Shown: in pieces, positions 50,590-59,341 of the stretch
Layout of the letters: every line of letters begins with the position of its first letter
Numbering within the stretch: the first letter of the stretch is position 1
DNA from: Gammaproteobacteria bacterium
GTDB lineage: Bacteria; Pseudomonadota; Gammaproteobacteria; Pseudomonadales; Pseudohongiellaceae
Reading direction: 5' to 3'
Assembly: GCA_028818225.1 (NCBI GenBank)
Contig: JAPPOG010000084.1
Location: 1-59,652, forward strand
DNA length: 59,652 bases
Position numbers and translations under genes: made by a program
The notes under the pieces: generated by a model
What the model saw: only the letters and a program-made list of their open reading frames with translations
Databases searched by the model: none
Told to the model about the DNA's origin: nothing

Positions 50590-52716
50590 TTATAAAAAGA
50601 TTCCACCATTCTGAACAAAGAATGGCGCAAAAACCAAACTTAGAATCGCAGAAAGCTTAATTAAAATATTAAGTGACGGGCCGGAGGTATCTTTTAGTGG
50701 GTCCCCTACTGTATCACCTACTACCGCGGCTTTATGTTCTTCCGAACCTTTGCCACCGTGATGTCCCGCCTCAATATATTTCTTGGCATTGTCCCAGGCC
50801 CCGCCACTATTGGACGACGCTATCGCAAGCACGCCACCAGCGACCAGGGAGCCTGCCAGTATTCCAGCAACTGCCTGAACGCCGAAAAGATAGCCTGCGA
50901 CCAAAGGCGTACCCATAATGAGAACTCCTGGCGCAATCATTTCCCGTAGTGCGGCTGTCGTAGAAATAGCTACACATTGAGCATAATCAGGCTGACCCTT
51001 GCCTTCCATGATGCCAGGTATTTCTTTAAATTGACGTCGCACTTCTTCGATCATATCGAAAGCGGCCTTGCCAACAGACTTCATAGTCATTGCAGTAAAC
51101 AGAAAAGGTAAAACAGCACCAATGAATAAACTGGTGTAAACCAGCGGATTCAGCAGGCTCATATCTATTGGCTCACCTGCGAGCGCCTCGGCGGCAGTAA
51201 TAAACGCCGCGAAAAGTGCCAGGGACGTCAGAATAGCTGCACCGATGGCAAATCCTTTTCCAATCGCTGCCGTAGTATTGCCAGCAGAATCGAGAATATC
51301 AGTACGACGACGCACTTCTTTTTCCAGGCCTACCATCTCCGCGATACCACCAGCATTGTCAGCAACCGGGCCATAAGCATCGATCATCAGTGCAATTACC
51401 AGGGTTCCCAACATGCCCAGTGAAGCAATAGCTACACCATACATACCAGCCAGACCCCAGGAAATAAAAATACTCGCCGCAATAGCTAGATAAGGGTAAA
51501 CGGTCGACTTGTAGCCAAGAGCTAACCCATAAATTATGTTAGTCGCGACTCCGGTCTCACAAGACTTGGATACTTCCTTGACCGGTTCGTAGTTTTCGGA
51601 AGTGTAGTAACCAGTTAACAAGCCGACTGCCAGGCCAGCAATCAAGCCCGATAAGAAACACCAGTAAACACCAAGGTTAGTGTATTCCTCACCGTTCAGT
51701 TCGAAGAACTCGGGTACCAACGCCATGGTAAAGAAGAACATGACAATTGCCATTAACGCACTGGAAATTACCAGTAACTTCATCAATGCAGGCGCGACAT
51801 CGTCTTCAGTTTTGACATTGATAAGCAGCTTGGTAATCAAACTGATCGGAATACCCACTGCACTTATCAGAATCGGATATAGCAATGCGTTTGGGTCGGC
51901 CGCGAAAACGACGGCACTAATCACCATGGCTGCACAGGTACTCTCGGCACAGGAACCAAAAAGGTCTGCCCCCATACCTGCCACGTCACCAACGTTGTCA
52001 CCAACGTTATCCGCGATAACCGCCGGGTTTCGAGGATCGTCTTCAGGAATACCTTGCTCTACCTTTCCTACCAGATCGGCACCAACATCAGCAGCCTTGG
52101 TAAAAATACCACCGCCGACACGAGCAAACAGAGCAATCGTCGATCCACCAAGACCGAATCCCGCTATCACTTCCATCAGGATGTGATTGTTTTCCTGGCC
52201 CAAGTCGGCCAAGAGCCAGCTCATAACCACGTATATGATTACCAAACCCAGGGTTGCCAAACCGACCAGGGCAAATCCCATTACCGCGCCGGAGTTGATA
52301 GCTACATCGAAGGCATTGGATATGTCTTTTTTGGCTGACACTGTTGTCCGGGCATTGCCCTGTGTGGCAACCATCATTCCGATGTAACCCGACGCTATTG
52401 ATATTGCCCCCCCAAACAGGAATGCCAGAGCAGTATAAATCCCTTCACGCGTGTCGGGAGTATGGGAATCATCTATTAAAATTGCGATTATGGCAGCGAA
52501 CACCACCATGAATATTGTCAGAAACTTGTATTCTTGCTTAAGGAATGCCATGGCGCCATTGGCGATCGCACCATGAATAAACTTCAAGCGTTCCCCGTCT
52601 TTTTCGTCAAGCCCCATGTCTATCGGTATGCTCGTCACTCGCTTCATGTAGAAGAAAGCGATCCCCAATCCCAGCAGTGACAAGATCGTAGTGACTGTAA
52701 TTGTTATCCCCGACAT
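50590..52716 (-). CDS. hppA: Membrane-bound proton/sodium-translocating pyrophosphatase
   Basis: Ion pump driven by pyrophosphate hydrolysis; 708 residues with about 16 helices. The catalytic loop [36 protein letters not shown] (about 210-245) and [35 protein letters not shown] (around 430) are intact, as is the C-terminal [12 protein letters not shown]...[19 protein letters not shown]. The K+ determinant reads GNTTAA, alanine rather than lysine, which places it in the potassium-dependent branch. That branch includes both sodium and proton pumps, so the ion cannot be decided. Confidence 0.96.
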   Translation of the reverse strand: MSGITITVTTILSLLGLGIAFFYMKRVTSIPIDMGLDEKDGERLKFIHGAIANGAMAFLKQEYKFLTIFMVVFAAIIAILIDDSHTPDTREGIYTALAFLFGGAISIASGYIGMMVATQGNARTTVSAKKDISNAFDVAINSGAVMGFALVGLATLGLVIIYVVMSWLLADLGQENNHILMEVIAGFGLGGSTIALFARVGGGIFTKAADVGADLVGKVEQGIPEDDPRNPAVIADNVGDNVGDVAGMGADLFGSCAESTCAAMVISAVVFAADPNALLYPILISAVGIPISLITKLLINVKTEDDVAPALMKLLVISSALMAIVMFFFTMALVPEFFELNGEEYTNLGVYWCFLSGLIAGLAVGLLTGYYTSENYEPVKEVSKSCETGVATNIIYGLALGYKSTVYPYLAIAASIFISWGLAGMYGVAIASLGMLGTLVIALMIDAYGPVADNAGGIAEMVGLEKEVRRRTDILDSAGNTTAAIGKGFAIGAAILTSLALFAAFITAAEALAGEPIDMSLLNPLVYTSLFIGAVLPFLFTAMTMKSVGKAAFDMIEEVRRQFKEIPGIMEGKGQPDYAQCVAISTTAALREMIAPGVLIMGTPLVAGYLFGVQAVAGILAGSLVAGGVLAIASSNSGGAWDNAKKYIEAGHHGGKGSEEHKAAVVGDTVGDPLKDTSGPSLNILIKLSAILSLVFAPFFVQNGGIFL

Positions 52717-52881
52717 CTAAGTGTGTCTCCCCAAATGGTTAGTTGATTTCAAAGGCGCGCACTTTACCACAAGAGGCCCTACAAACAAAGCGATGGGCGT
52801 GGCCAGGGGCCAGTATTTTTGTGGTTTTAGGGGATTTTTAGCATGATCGGAAAAGCCCTGGAGAATGGCTCTAATTTTGGG

Positions 52882-53049
52882 CTATTTCTTCTTGGAATCT
52901 TTACGTTTTTTTTGTTTACCGCGAGGAGAATTCGGATCCGGTTCTCCCCTGGCCTGTCGGAATGCTTTGCGCAAGGCATCAACCTTGGCTTCTTTTTGTT
53001 TGAAGAGATGCTCTTGCCGCCTGCTTTCGAAATCTACGATTTTTGTCAT
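52882..53049 (-). CDS. Small basic protein, 55 residues
   Basis: Starts with ATG 53049, ends TAG at 52882. The product begins MTKIVDFESRRQEHLFKQKE, has a helical middle (AKVDALRKAFRQARGE) and ends in a lysine-rich tail (GKQKKRKDSKKK). The strong amphipathic and basic character, a clean start and a position 36 bases downstream of the lipoprotein gene on the same strand make it a likely real gene, possibly nucleic-acid binding. I recall similar short proteins in other gammaproteobacteria but cannot name a family. Confidence 0.7.
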   Translation of the reverse strand: MTKIVDFESRRQEHLFKQKEAKVDALRKAFRQARGEPDPNSPRGKQKKRKDSKKK

Positions 53050-53085
53050 GGTGAATTAACTTCAATCGAAGATTTCAACGCGGAC

Positions 53086-53736
53086 CTATTGGGATTGGGC
53101 CTGGCGGACCAAATTATCTTTGCGCGCTTCAAGCTCTGCAATCAGGTCTTTTGCCAAGGGCTGAATTGTGTTCCCCTGATCATCAGTATCTTCATATTTA
53201 GCTTGCTCAGCCGCCAATACTTCAAGTAATTCTTCAGCCACCAGTATCGCTTCCTGCAATATAGCGGTGGATGCTTCATCCTGGCCGGTATCCGCTTCTA
53301 TGGCAGCGATCTGTCTTTCCAATTGTGCAATGCGCTCGATTTTTTCCTGGCGCTCTGCCTCTGCGGCTGCTATTGCCGCAAGTCTTTCTGCTTCGCGCTG
53401 GCGCTCTTCTTCCATGCGGCGTTGTTCAGCTGCCGCTCTTGCCCGGGCCTCTTCCTCACGCCGTTGCTGTTCTGCCGCGATGCGGGCACGCTCGGCTGCT
53501 TCCGCTTCCAGTCTGCGCTGCTCTTCCCTGGCTCGCTGCCGCTCTTCTTCCTGTGCAATCCTTGCAGCTTCCTGCTCAGCAGCAACTCTCTCCGCTTCGA
53601 TGGCAGCCAATTCTGCCTCTCTCGCAGCTTGGGACGTACAGGCTCCCAGTGTCAAAACCAGAATCGATACTCCCAAAATGTGGCCGATACGCGGCAATAA
53701 TGACGATAATTCAGTTGTTTTGGGGTTTATTCTCAT
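53086..53736 (-). CDS. Alanine/glutamate-rich coiled-coil lipoprotein
   Basis: Signal peptide with lipobox LTLGAC (cysteine 33 from ATG 53736), then about 130 residues of continuous Ala/Glu/Arg helix (repeats such as EEERQRAREEQRRLEAEAAE) predicted to be a long coiled coil, and a short C-terminal helical region (about 165-215). ATG 53736 has AAGGAGAGG seven bases upstream, deciding the start over the frame opening at 53781. The lipoprotein probably spans the periplasm. No family is recognised; low-complexity similarity to TolA-like coils is only compositional. Confidence 0.85.
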   Translation of the reverse strand: MRINPKTTELSSLLPRIGHILGVSILVLTLGACTSQAAREAELAAIEAERVAAEQEAARIAQEEERQRAREEQRRLEAEAAERARIAAEQQRREEEARARAAAEQRRMEEERQREAERLAAIAAAEAERQEKIERIAQLERQIAAIEADTGQDEASTAILQEAILVAEELLEVLAAEQAKYEDTDDQGNTIQPLAKDLIAELEARKDNLVRQAQSQ

Positions 53737-53994
53737 AACCCTCTCCTTGATGGGGGCGCTCCCCGCAAATCTCATACTCATAGTAGGCGGATATTATCGC
53801 CAAGTTATTGATAAATAAATAATTTCTACCGAGAAATCGAAGAAAATGTGCTTTTTATCATACTTTATAGCGATAAAGTGGCTTTTTGTCAGTAAAATCC
53901 CCTTTTCGAGACTCGCTATTTGCCCGTTATCGGCAACATCAATGCAGAGTTCATTTGCCTCAAGACCTGGGAATAAAGTTAAATTCTGTTGGGC

Positions 53995-55317
53995 ATGCCC
54001 GTTCCAAAAATGCTGCGACTACTGCTACGGCCGCTGATTGTTTTAGTTGTAAGTGCGCCTATTATAATTCTATTACTCGCGGTTCAGACCGGGCCTATCG
54101 TTTCTTCGGCAGACCCACTGACTGGCGATGAAATAACGCGCATCGAACAGCTACTTCTCGAATCTGCGCCAAGTACACCCGGCGTCACCAGTCAGCAGTC
54201 CCTGCAACTGGATGTTGACGAACTCAATTTACTGCTGGGATACGGACTTAATCTCCTGGAGTTATCGCCTTCCTGGGCGGCTCAGTTTTCTATCGAGGCA
54301 GAGTCACTCTCTTCTAAAATGAGTGTGCAGATTCTTTCCGGCTGGTTACCTCTTTATTTAAATATGACGGGAGAATTCATTGAGGAAAACAGTCAGCTTC
54401 GGCTTGACCAGGTCGTAATCGGAAATGTTCAAATTCCAGATCGCCTGGTTGCAATGGGCTTGGATCGGTTAAGCAATAATTTAATGCAATCGACTCCAGT
54501 ATTTAGCGATGTAAACGATTTGCTGAACAACATCGAAACTATCGAAATAGCAGGTTCTCAAATGCGAATCCAGTTGTTGTGGGATCCAGTTCTGATTGGA
54601 AGAATTAGCGATGATGCACAACGATTATTTATTAGCGAAGAAGATCGAACGAGGATAATTAACTATTACCAATCAATTAATGAAATCGCCACATCAATAC
54701 CAACTGATATCAGAGCAATTTCACTGAATGAACTTTTTATTCCGCTATTTACAGAAGCAAGAGAGTACTCCATCAACGGTAATGATCCTGTTGCAGAAAA
54801 CCGAACGCTCTTACAGGCACTGGCGATTTACGTCAATAATGAAGAACTGGAACAACTGGTAGGCGCCGAGCTGGCAGCGGATATACCGGCAGCAAAATTT
54901 ATTGAAGTACGATTACTAAGGCGCCAGGACCTTGCCCAGCATGTAGTTTCCATAGCTGCCATTACGGCTTCTGCTGGCGCTGAGTTTGCTGAATTATTAT
55001 CGACAACAAAAGAAGCCTACGATGCCCGTTATCGATCTGGCTTCAGCTTTTCTGACTTAACAGCCAATACCGTTGGCGTAACACTGGCTGGTTATCTTAC
55101 AGCTGATAACATCATGGCAATGGAAATGCAAAGACGTCTTACTCAGCTGCAAACAGAAACTGACTACATGCCAGAGGTTGGCAATAATCGCGATGGCATT
55201 TCTGAAACCGACTTCAATGCAATTTACATCGACCGTAATAGTGTTGAATATAATCAGCGGCTCGATGAAATTCAGACAATCATTGACGCACGACCCTTGT
55301 TTCAAGGACTACAATGA
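53995..55317 (+). CDS. Uncharacterised membrane-anchored protein
   Basis: 440 residues. One N-terminal hydrophobic helix (LRLLLRPLIVLVVSAPIIILLLAV, about 8-30) and a large extracytoplasmic part with no cysteine. Segments LQLDVDELNLLLGYGLNLL and LPLYLNMTGEFIEENSQLRLDQVVIG suggest a lipid-binding-like beta domain at about 65-150, followed by a helical half. No family is recognised. The frame opens with TTG at 53989; ATG 53995 or ATG 54010 are better starts. It is divergent from the coiled-coil lipoprotein and followed by the DksA-like gene. Confidence 0.8.
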   Translation: MPVPKMLRLLLRPLIVLVVSAPIIILLLAVQTGPIVSSADPLTGDEITRIEQLLLESAPSTPGVTSQQSLQLDVDELNLLLGYGLNLLELSPSWAAQFSIEAESLSSKMSVQILSGWLPLYLNMTGEFIEENSQLRLDQVVIGNVQIPDRLVAMGLDRLSNNLMQSTPVFSDVNDLLNNIETIEIAGSQMRIQLLWDPVLIGRISDDAQRLFISEEDRTRIINYYQSINEIATSIPTDIRAISLNELFIPLFTEAREYSINGNDPVAENRTLLQALAIYVNNEELEQLVGAELAADIPAAKFIEVRLLRRQDLAQHVVSIAAITASAGAEFAELLSTTKEAYDARYRSGFSFSDLTANTVGVTLAGYLTADNIMAMEMQRRLTQLQTETDYMPEVGNNRDGISETDFNAIYIDRNSVEYNQRLDEIQTIIDARPLFQGLQ

Positions 55318-55344
55318 TACTCCTTCTTTTTGTTGCTTGCCGAT

Positions 55345-55707
55345 ATGGAAGAACTAAATCCTGATGAGCTCGACTTATTGCATCAATCTCTTGTTAAGCT
55401 TGAAAGAGAATTGAAAGAGCAGCTATCAATAAATAAAGAATCTGTCGACGTGGTAAAGTTAGATCAGACTCTGGTGGGTCGTGTTTCCCGCATGGACGCC
55501 ATGCAACAGCAAAGCATGGCAGTTTCCATGCGCAAAAAAGCACAACTCAAGTTGCGAAAGGTGCAATTGGCTTTGGCGTCTGTAGCTAGTGGAGATTACG
55601 GTTATTGCCGGCGATGTGATGAAGCTATTGGTTTTCCCCGGTTAAATGCACAACCGGAGACGAATCTTTGTTTGAACTGCCAGGACAAAGCAGACCAACA
55701 GGCATAA
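55345..55707 (+). CDS. TraR/DksA-type zinc-finger protein
   Basis: 120-residue relative of DksA/TraR. A helical hairpin (about 5-80) precedes a four-cysteine finger C88-R-R-C91 ... C109-L-N-C112. It is shorter than DksA (about 150) and the coiled-coil tip has a single RMDAM rather than DxxDxA, so RNA-polymerase control like that of DksA is uncertain. ATG 55345 is preferred over a TTG at 55330. dksA neighbours sfsA in many gammaproteobacteria; here this shorter relative is two genes away. Confidence 0.88.
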   Translation: MEELNPDELDLLHQSLVKLERELKEQLSINKESVDVVKLDQTLVGRVSRMDAMQQQSMAVSMRKKAQLKLRKVQLALASVASGDYGYCRRCDEAIGFPRLNAQPETNLCLNCQDKADQQA

Positions 55708-55713
55708 TCCGGT

Positions 55714-55828
55714 TATAATCACCCCCTGTCTCTGTAAGTTGGACGGTGTCCCCCACACTTGACTAAGTTTTAATCTCGATGGGCCTGGTGTATAACACCG
55801 CCTCCATCGAACAACCAGTTCAGGTTGT
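55714..55828 (+). promoter_or_regulatory. Promoter and three-hairpin leader before the PLP enzyme
   Basis: A -10 box TATAAT is at 55714-55719. Downstream come three hairpins: GGAC-GGT-GTCC (55741-55751); a long imperfect stem closed by CGATGG/CCATCG with inner GGTGT-ATA-ACACC (55777-55809); and ACAACC-AGTTCA-GGTTGT (55811-55828), ending 20 bases before the start codon. This looks like a structured 5' UTR and could be a regulatory RNA; it does not match a riboswitch I can name. Confidence 0.5.
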
Positions 55829-55848
55829 GATTCCTTAAGATAAGACAC

Positions 55849-57078
55849 ATGGCTAAGAAAGGCTTTAATACAACGAATTTACATTCGGACCGCAAAGATA
55901 ATCCGGAGCATGGCGTTCTGCATAAACCCGTGCATCCATCCGTTGCCTATGGCTACGACGACGCCCGCCATCTCGCCGAAGTGTTTCAGGGAAAACGGCG
56001 AGGCTATAACTATGGCCGACAATTAAATCCTACTGTCACCGCCTTACAAAACCGAATTACTCAAATGGAAGAAGGTATCGCCACTATTGCTTTCAGTACT
56101 GGTATGGCAGCCATATCATCGACACTGCTTTCCCTGCTCAAAGCGGGCGATCATATCGTTTCCAGTGCGTTCCTGTTCGGAAACACCAATAGTTTTTTTG
56201 GCACCTTACAGCGACTGGGAATTGAAGTTACTTTTGTCGATGCGACAGAAGCGCGCTTTGTTGAAAATGCGATTCAGAAAAACACAAAACTGGTTTTTGT
56301 GGAAACCATTGCCAACCCGGTTACTCAAATTGCAGATTTAAAAGCGATAGGACAACTTTGCCAGATTAAGAATTTAATTTATTGTGTAGACAATACCATG
56401 ACTTCACCCTGCTTATTTTTACCAAAATCTGTAGGAGCAAGCCTGATAGTCAATTCTTTAACCAAATATATTGGTGGGCATGGTAACGCCCTGGGTGGAG
56501 CCATCACTGACACTGGTCTTTATGACTGGTCAGGTTTCGAAAACATTTACGATACCTATCGCAATGAAAAGCCCGAGTTATGGGGTATTACCCAGGTCAA
56601 AAAGAAAGGACTTCGTGATATCGGCGCCTCCCTTGGGCCGGAAGCCGCTCATCATTTGGCAGCGGGCTCAGAAACACTCTCCCTGCGCATAGCAAAAGCC
56701 TGTGACAACGCATTAGCCCTGGCGACATATTGCCAGCAGAATCCAAAAATAAAGCAGGTCTATTACCCAGGCTTGGCAACACACCCGCAACACGAACGAG
56801 CGGGACAGTTGTTTAAACAATATGGCGCTATATTTAGCATAGATCTTGCTGAAGAACGTGACTGTTTCGATTTTTTGAACGCGATGGATAGCATTATTTC
56901 CTCGAGCAATCTTGGTGACAACAGAACGCTTGCCATTCCAGTAGCCCATACCATTTATTATGAAATGGGCCCCGAACGAAGAGCATCTATGGGTATTTCC
57001 GATTCGATGGTTAGATTTAGCGTGGGCATCGAAGAGATTGATGACTTGTTGGCAGATTTCGAAAAGGCCCTGGCATAG
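55849..57078 (+). CDS. Cys/Met-metabolism PLP enzyme, cystathionine gamma-synthase-like
   Basis: Fold-type I PLP enzyme (409 residues) of the family containing cystathionine gamma-synthase, O-acetylhomoserine sulfhydrylase and methionine gamma-lyase. Phosphate-binding AFSTGMAAISSTLLSLL near 82, the YNYGRQLNPT loop, VDNTMTSP near 182 and the PLP lysine in NSLTKYIGGHGNALGG near 206. Which reaction it performs cannot be told from sequence. Its stop overlaps the start of the Rieske gene (TAGTG), suggesting joint translation. Confidence 0.9.
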   Translation: MAKKGFNTTNLHSDRKDNPEHGVLHKPVHPSVAYGYDDARHLAEVFQGKRRGYNYGRQLNPTVTALQNRITQMEEGIATIAFSTGMAAISSTLLSLLKAGDHIVSSAFLFGNTNSFFGTLQRLGIEVTFVDATEARFVENAIQKNTKLVFVETIANPVTQIADLKAIGQLCQIKNLIYCVDNTMTSPCLFLPKSVGASLIVNSLTKYIGGHGNALGGAITDTGLYDWSGFENIYDTYRNEKPELWGITQVKKKGLRDIGASLGPEAAHHLAAGSETLSLRIAKACDNALALATYCQQNPKIKQVYYPGLATHPQHERAGQLFKQYGAIFSIDLAEERDCFDFLNAMDSIISSSNLGDNRTLAIPVAHTIYYEMGPERRASMGISDSMVRFSVGIEEIDDLLADFEKALA

Positions 57079-57422
57079 TGATTAGTCTTATTGCGGTTGA
57101 AGACATCGAAGAAGGAACCTCGAAAGGAATCGATCTCGAGAATTACTATATGTTCGTCGTAAAAAAAGAGGATCAAATCCATCTTTATTGGAATCGATGC
57201 CCGCACTTAGGGACACCACTGGAATGGCAAGAAGATAAATTCCTCGATGCAGACGGCGCATTAATCCAGTGCTCGACACATGGTGCTCTCTTCCGCATCG
57301 AAGACGGCCATTGCCTGGTAGGTCCATGTAAGGGTAAGAATTTACTGAAAATTCCTTTCGTTATAGAAGATGGCATGCTTATGGTTGCGGAAGATCAACT
57401 AGCGCCTCCTCCACAATATTAA
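57078..57422 (+). CDS. Small Rieske 2Fe-2S protein
   Basis: 114-residue soluble Rieske domain. Ligands are C-P-H in RCPHLGTPLEW near residue 41-43 and C-S-T-H in IQCSTHGALF near 65-68; no membrane segment. It begins with GTG in the overlap TAGTG with the PLP-enzyme gene. It resembles ferredoxin components of oxygenases or NirD-like subunits, but no oxygenase is nearby, so its electron partner is unknown. Confidence 0.9.
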   Translation: MISLIAVEDIEEGTSKGIDLENYYMFVVKKEDQIHLYWNRCPHLGTPLEWQEDKFLDADGALIQCSTHGALFRIEDGHCLVGPCKGKNLLKIPFVIEDGMLMVAEDQLAPPPQY

Positions 57423-57435
57423 TTAGCGAGCTTTG

Positions 57436-58149
57436 TCATAGCACAATCGGAATAATTTTATTAAGAGTCACTGTTGATTTTTTCAGATTTATTTCTGTGC
57501 CATAAGCTATAACCTCAACTCCTTTATCTATCGCTTCCCGTAACAGAGAGCCATAGGCTGGATCGATATCATCTGCTGGGCTTACTTGCTCTATTCCCGT
57601 ATGCTGAACACAAAAAAACAGCACGGCTCTTGCTCCAGATTTCTTCATTAGCATTAATTCTTCCAAATGCTTCTGTCCTCTAGTAGTAACAGCGTCTGGA
57701 AACAATCCTAACCCTGCTTCCATACCAAGGCTTACATTCTTAACTTCAACGAAGCACAGATCTTCATCACCATCACTCAAAAGTACATCAATTCTGCTAT
57801 TTTGATCTCCATAGGGAACCTCTGTTTTTAATTGCTGATAGTTTTGTAATTCATTTATGATTCCGCTTTGAATGGCTTCGACTACAAGTTTGTTTGAAAG
57901 ACTTGTATTAATGCCCACAAGATCATTCTCATTTACCTCAATAAACTGCCAGGTGTGAGGGTACTTTCTTTTTTTATTCTCTGACGTTGTATACCAAACC
58001 TTGCTTCCAGGCTCTTTGCAGTTTTTCATTGACCCAGTATTTGGGCAGTGGATAGTGATGACATCGCTGGAAGACAACTTCACATCAGCCAGGAAGCGCT
58101 TGTAACGCTGCAAAAGAATTCCTGACTTTAAAGGGCTTTCTAATTTCAT
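57436..58149 (-). CDS. sfsA: Sugar fermentation stimulation protein SfsA
   Basis: Nuclease-fold DNA-binding protein of uncertain cellular role. Segments: LLQRYKRFLADV near 12, HCPNTGSMKNCKEPG near 34 (NTG-SM is diagnostic), SRIDVLLSDGDEDLCFVEVKNVSL near 120 (D...ExK site) and FPDAVTTRGQKHLEEL near 155. 237 residues, full length. Convergent with the Rieske gene; upstream is the aminotransferase, as in Pseudomonas. Confidence 0.95.
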   Translation of the reverse strand: MKLESPLKSGILLQRYKRFLADVKLSSSDVITIHCPNTGSMKNCKEPGSKVWYTTSENKKRKYPHTWQFIEVNENDLVGINTSLSNKLVVEAIQSGIINELQNYQQLKTEVPYGDQNSRIDVLLSDGDEDLCFVEVKNVSLGMEAGLGLFPDAVTTRGQKHLEELMLMKKSGARAVLFFCVQHTGIEQVSPADDIDPAYGSLLREAIDKGVEVIAYGTEINLKKSTVTLNKIIPIVL

Positions 58150-58171
58150 TGACTGTCAGGTTATTGCAATA

Positions 58172-59341
58172 CTAAGTGAGGGCTATGCGCATTCTATCTA
58201 CACCCAGCTTTAAATCTTCCATGCTGGTGGTAAAGGCAATGCGTACATACTCATTAGCCTTGTATTCTCCGAAATCGGTTCCAGGCGTAATCGCTACAAA
58301 GTGACTATCTAGCAACTCTTTGCAGAATGATTCAGAGTTATCGGAGAAATTTGAAATATTTGCATAAAAGTAAAATGCTCCCTGAATATTGTCTGAAATC
58401 TTAAAACCCAGGCTACTCAGTTCATCGGCCAGGTAGGCTTTCCTTTCGCTAAATGCCTGTCTTCTCTGTTCAAAAATCGCCTCTGCCTCTGCAGTAAACG
58501 CTGCCAAGGCTGCATATTGCGCGATAGAAGGTGCAGAGATAAACAGGTTTTGAGCCAGAATATTTGCCATTTCCACAAACTCTTCCGGCACTACTATCCA
58601 GCCAAGCCGCCAACCAGTCATGCCGAAATACTTGGAGAAACTGCTTACCACGAATGCTGAATCATCAACTTCCAGAATGCTCGGCAATTCTTCGACATAT
58701 TGAAGCCCATGATAAATCTCATCCACCAGGAGATGGCTCCCATTGGCTTTAGACCAATCTCTGGCCGCCTCGAGTCGGTCTTTCTCTAAAATCGTTCCAG
58801 TAGGGTTGCTGGGGGAAGCCAACCAAAGACCTACTGTCTTATCTGTTTTGTATTGTTGCAGCTGGTCCAGAGTTGGTTGAAAGTTTTGCTCCATAGATAC
58901 AGGAATCAACTGAGGATTAGCAGAGAGCATATAAATAAAGTTTCTCACACAGGGATATGCAGGGTCAGTTAATAACACTCCATCCCCCGGTGATACCAAC
59001 ATGTTCGCCAGCAGGTTAAGCCCACCACTGGCGCCCGGAGTGATTAGCACTCTATCCGGGGAAATCACCACGCCATGTTTCTGCTCGTAGCGTTTAACGA
59101 TAGCCTTGCGCAGCTCAAAAATACCTGGCGCAGATGTGTATTGCGTTAATCCTCGATCCAGCGCTCTCTTTGCTGCATTAACAATGGGTAAAGCAGTTGA
59201 AAAATCCGGCTCACCTACTTCCATATGCACAACTTTTTGACCTTGCTGTTCTATTTCGGCTGCGCGATGCATCACGGTCATAACGCGAAATGGATTAACC
59301 TGACCCATTTGCGCAGAGAGCTTCGAGCGGGAATTAGCCAT
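58172..59341 (-). CDS. PLP-dependent aminotransferase (class I/II)
   Basis: Fold-type I aminotransferase, 389 residues from ATG 59341 (a TTG one codon earlier is less likely). EVGEPDFSTALPIV near 40, YTSAPGIFELRKAI near 70, ASPSNPTGTI near 170, DEIYHGL near 202 and the PLP lysine in VSSFSKYFGMTGWRLGW near 233. Substrate not determined; aspartate or alanine/valine-type transaminases are closest in style. It sits upstream of sfsA on the same strand. Confidence 0.93.
   Translation of the reverse strand: MANSRSKLSAQMGQVNPFRVMTVMHRAAEIEQQGQKVVHMEVGEPDFSTALPIVNAAKRALDRGLTQYTSAPGIFELRKAIVKRYEQKHGVVISPDRVLITPGASGGLNLLANMLVSPGDGVLLTDPAYPCVRNFIYMLSANPQLIPVSMEQNFQPTLDQLQQYKTDKTVGLWLASPSNPTGTILEKDRLEAARDWSKANGSHLLVDEIYHGLQYVEELPSILEVDDSAFVVSSFSKYFGMTGWRLGWIVVPEEFVEMANILAQNLFISAPSIAQYAALAAFTAEAEAIFEQRRQAFSERKAYLADELSSLGFKISDNIQGAFYFYANISNFSDNSESFCKELLDSHFVAITPGTDFGEYKANEYVRIAFTTSMEDLKLGVDRMRIALT

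Noticed and set aside
52843..53229. 128-codon plus-strand frame between hppA and the lipoprotein gene
   Set aside because: It overlaps the more convincing minus-strand 55-residue gene and the end of the lipoprotein gene; composition is not protein-like.
53267..53818. Long plus-strand frame (183 codons, Ser/Ala/Arg-rich) opposite the coiled-coil lipoprotein gene
   Set aside because: Its composition is the mirror image of the Ala/Glu/Arg helix codons on the minus strand; the minus frame has a signal peptide, lipobox and strong ribosome site.
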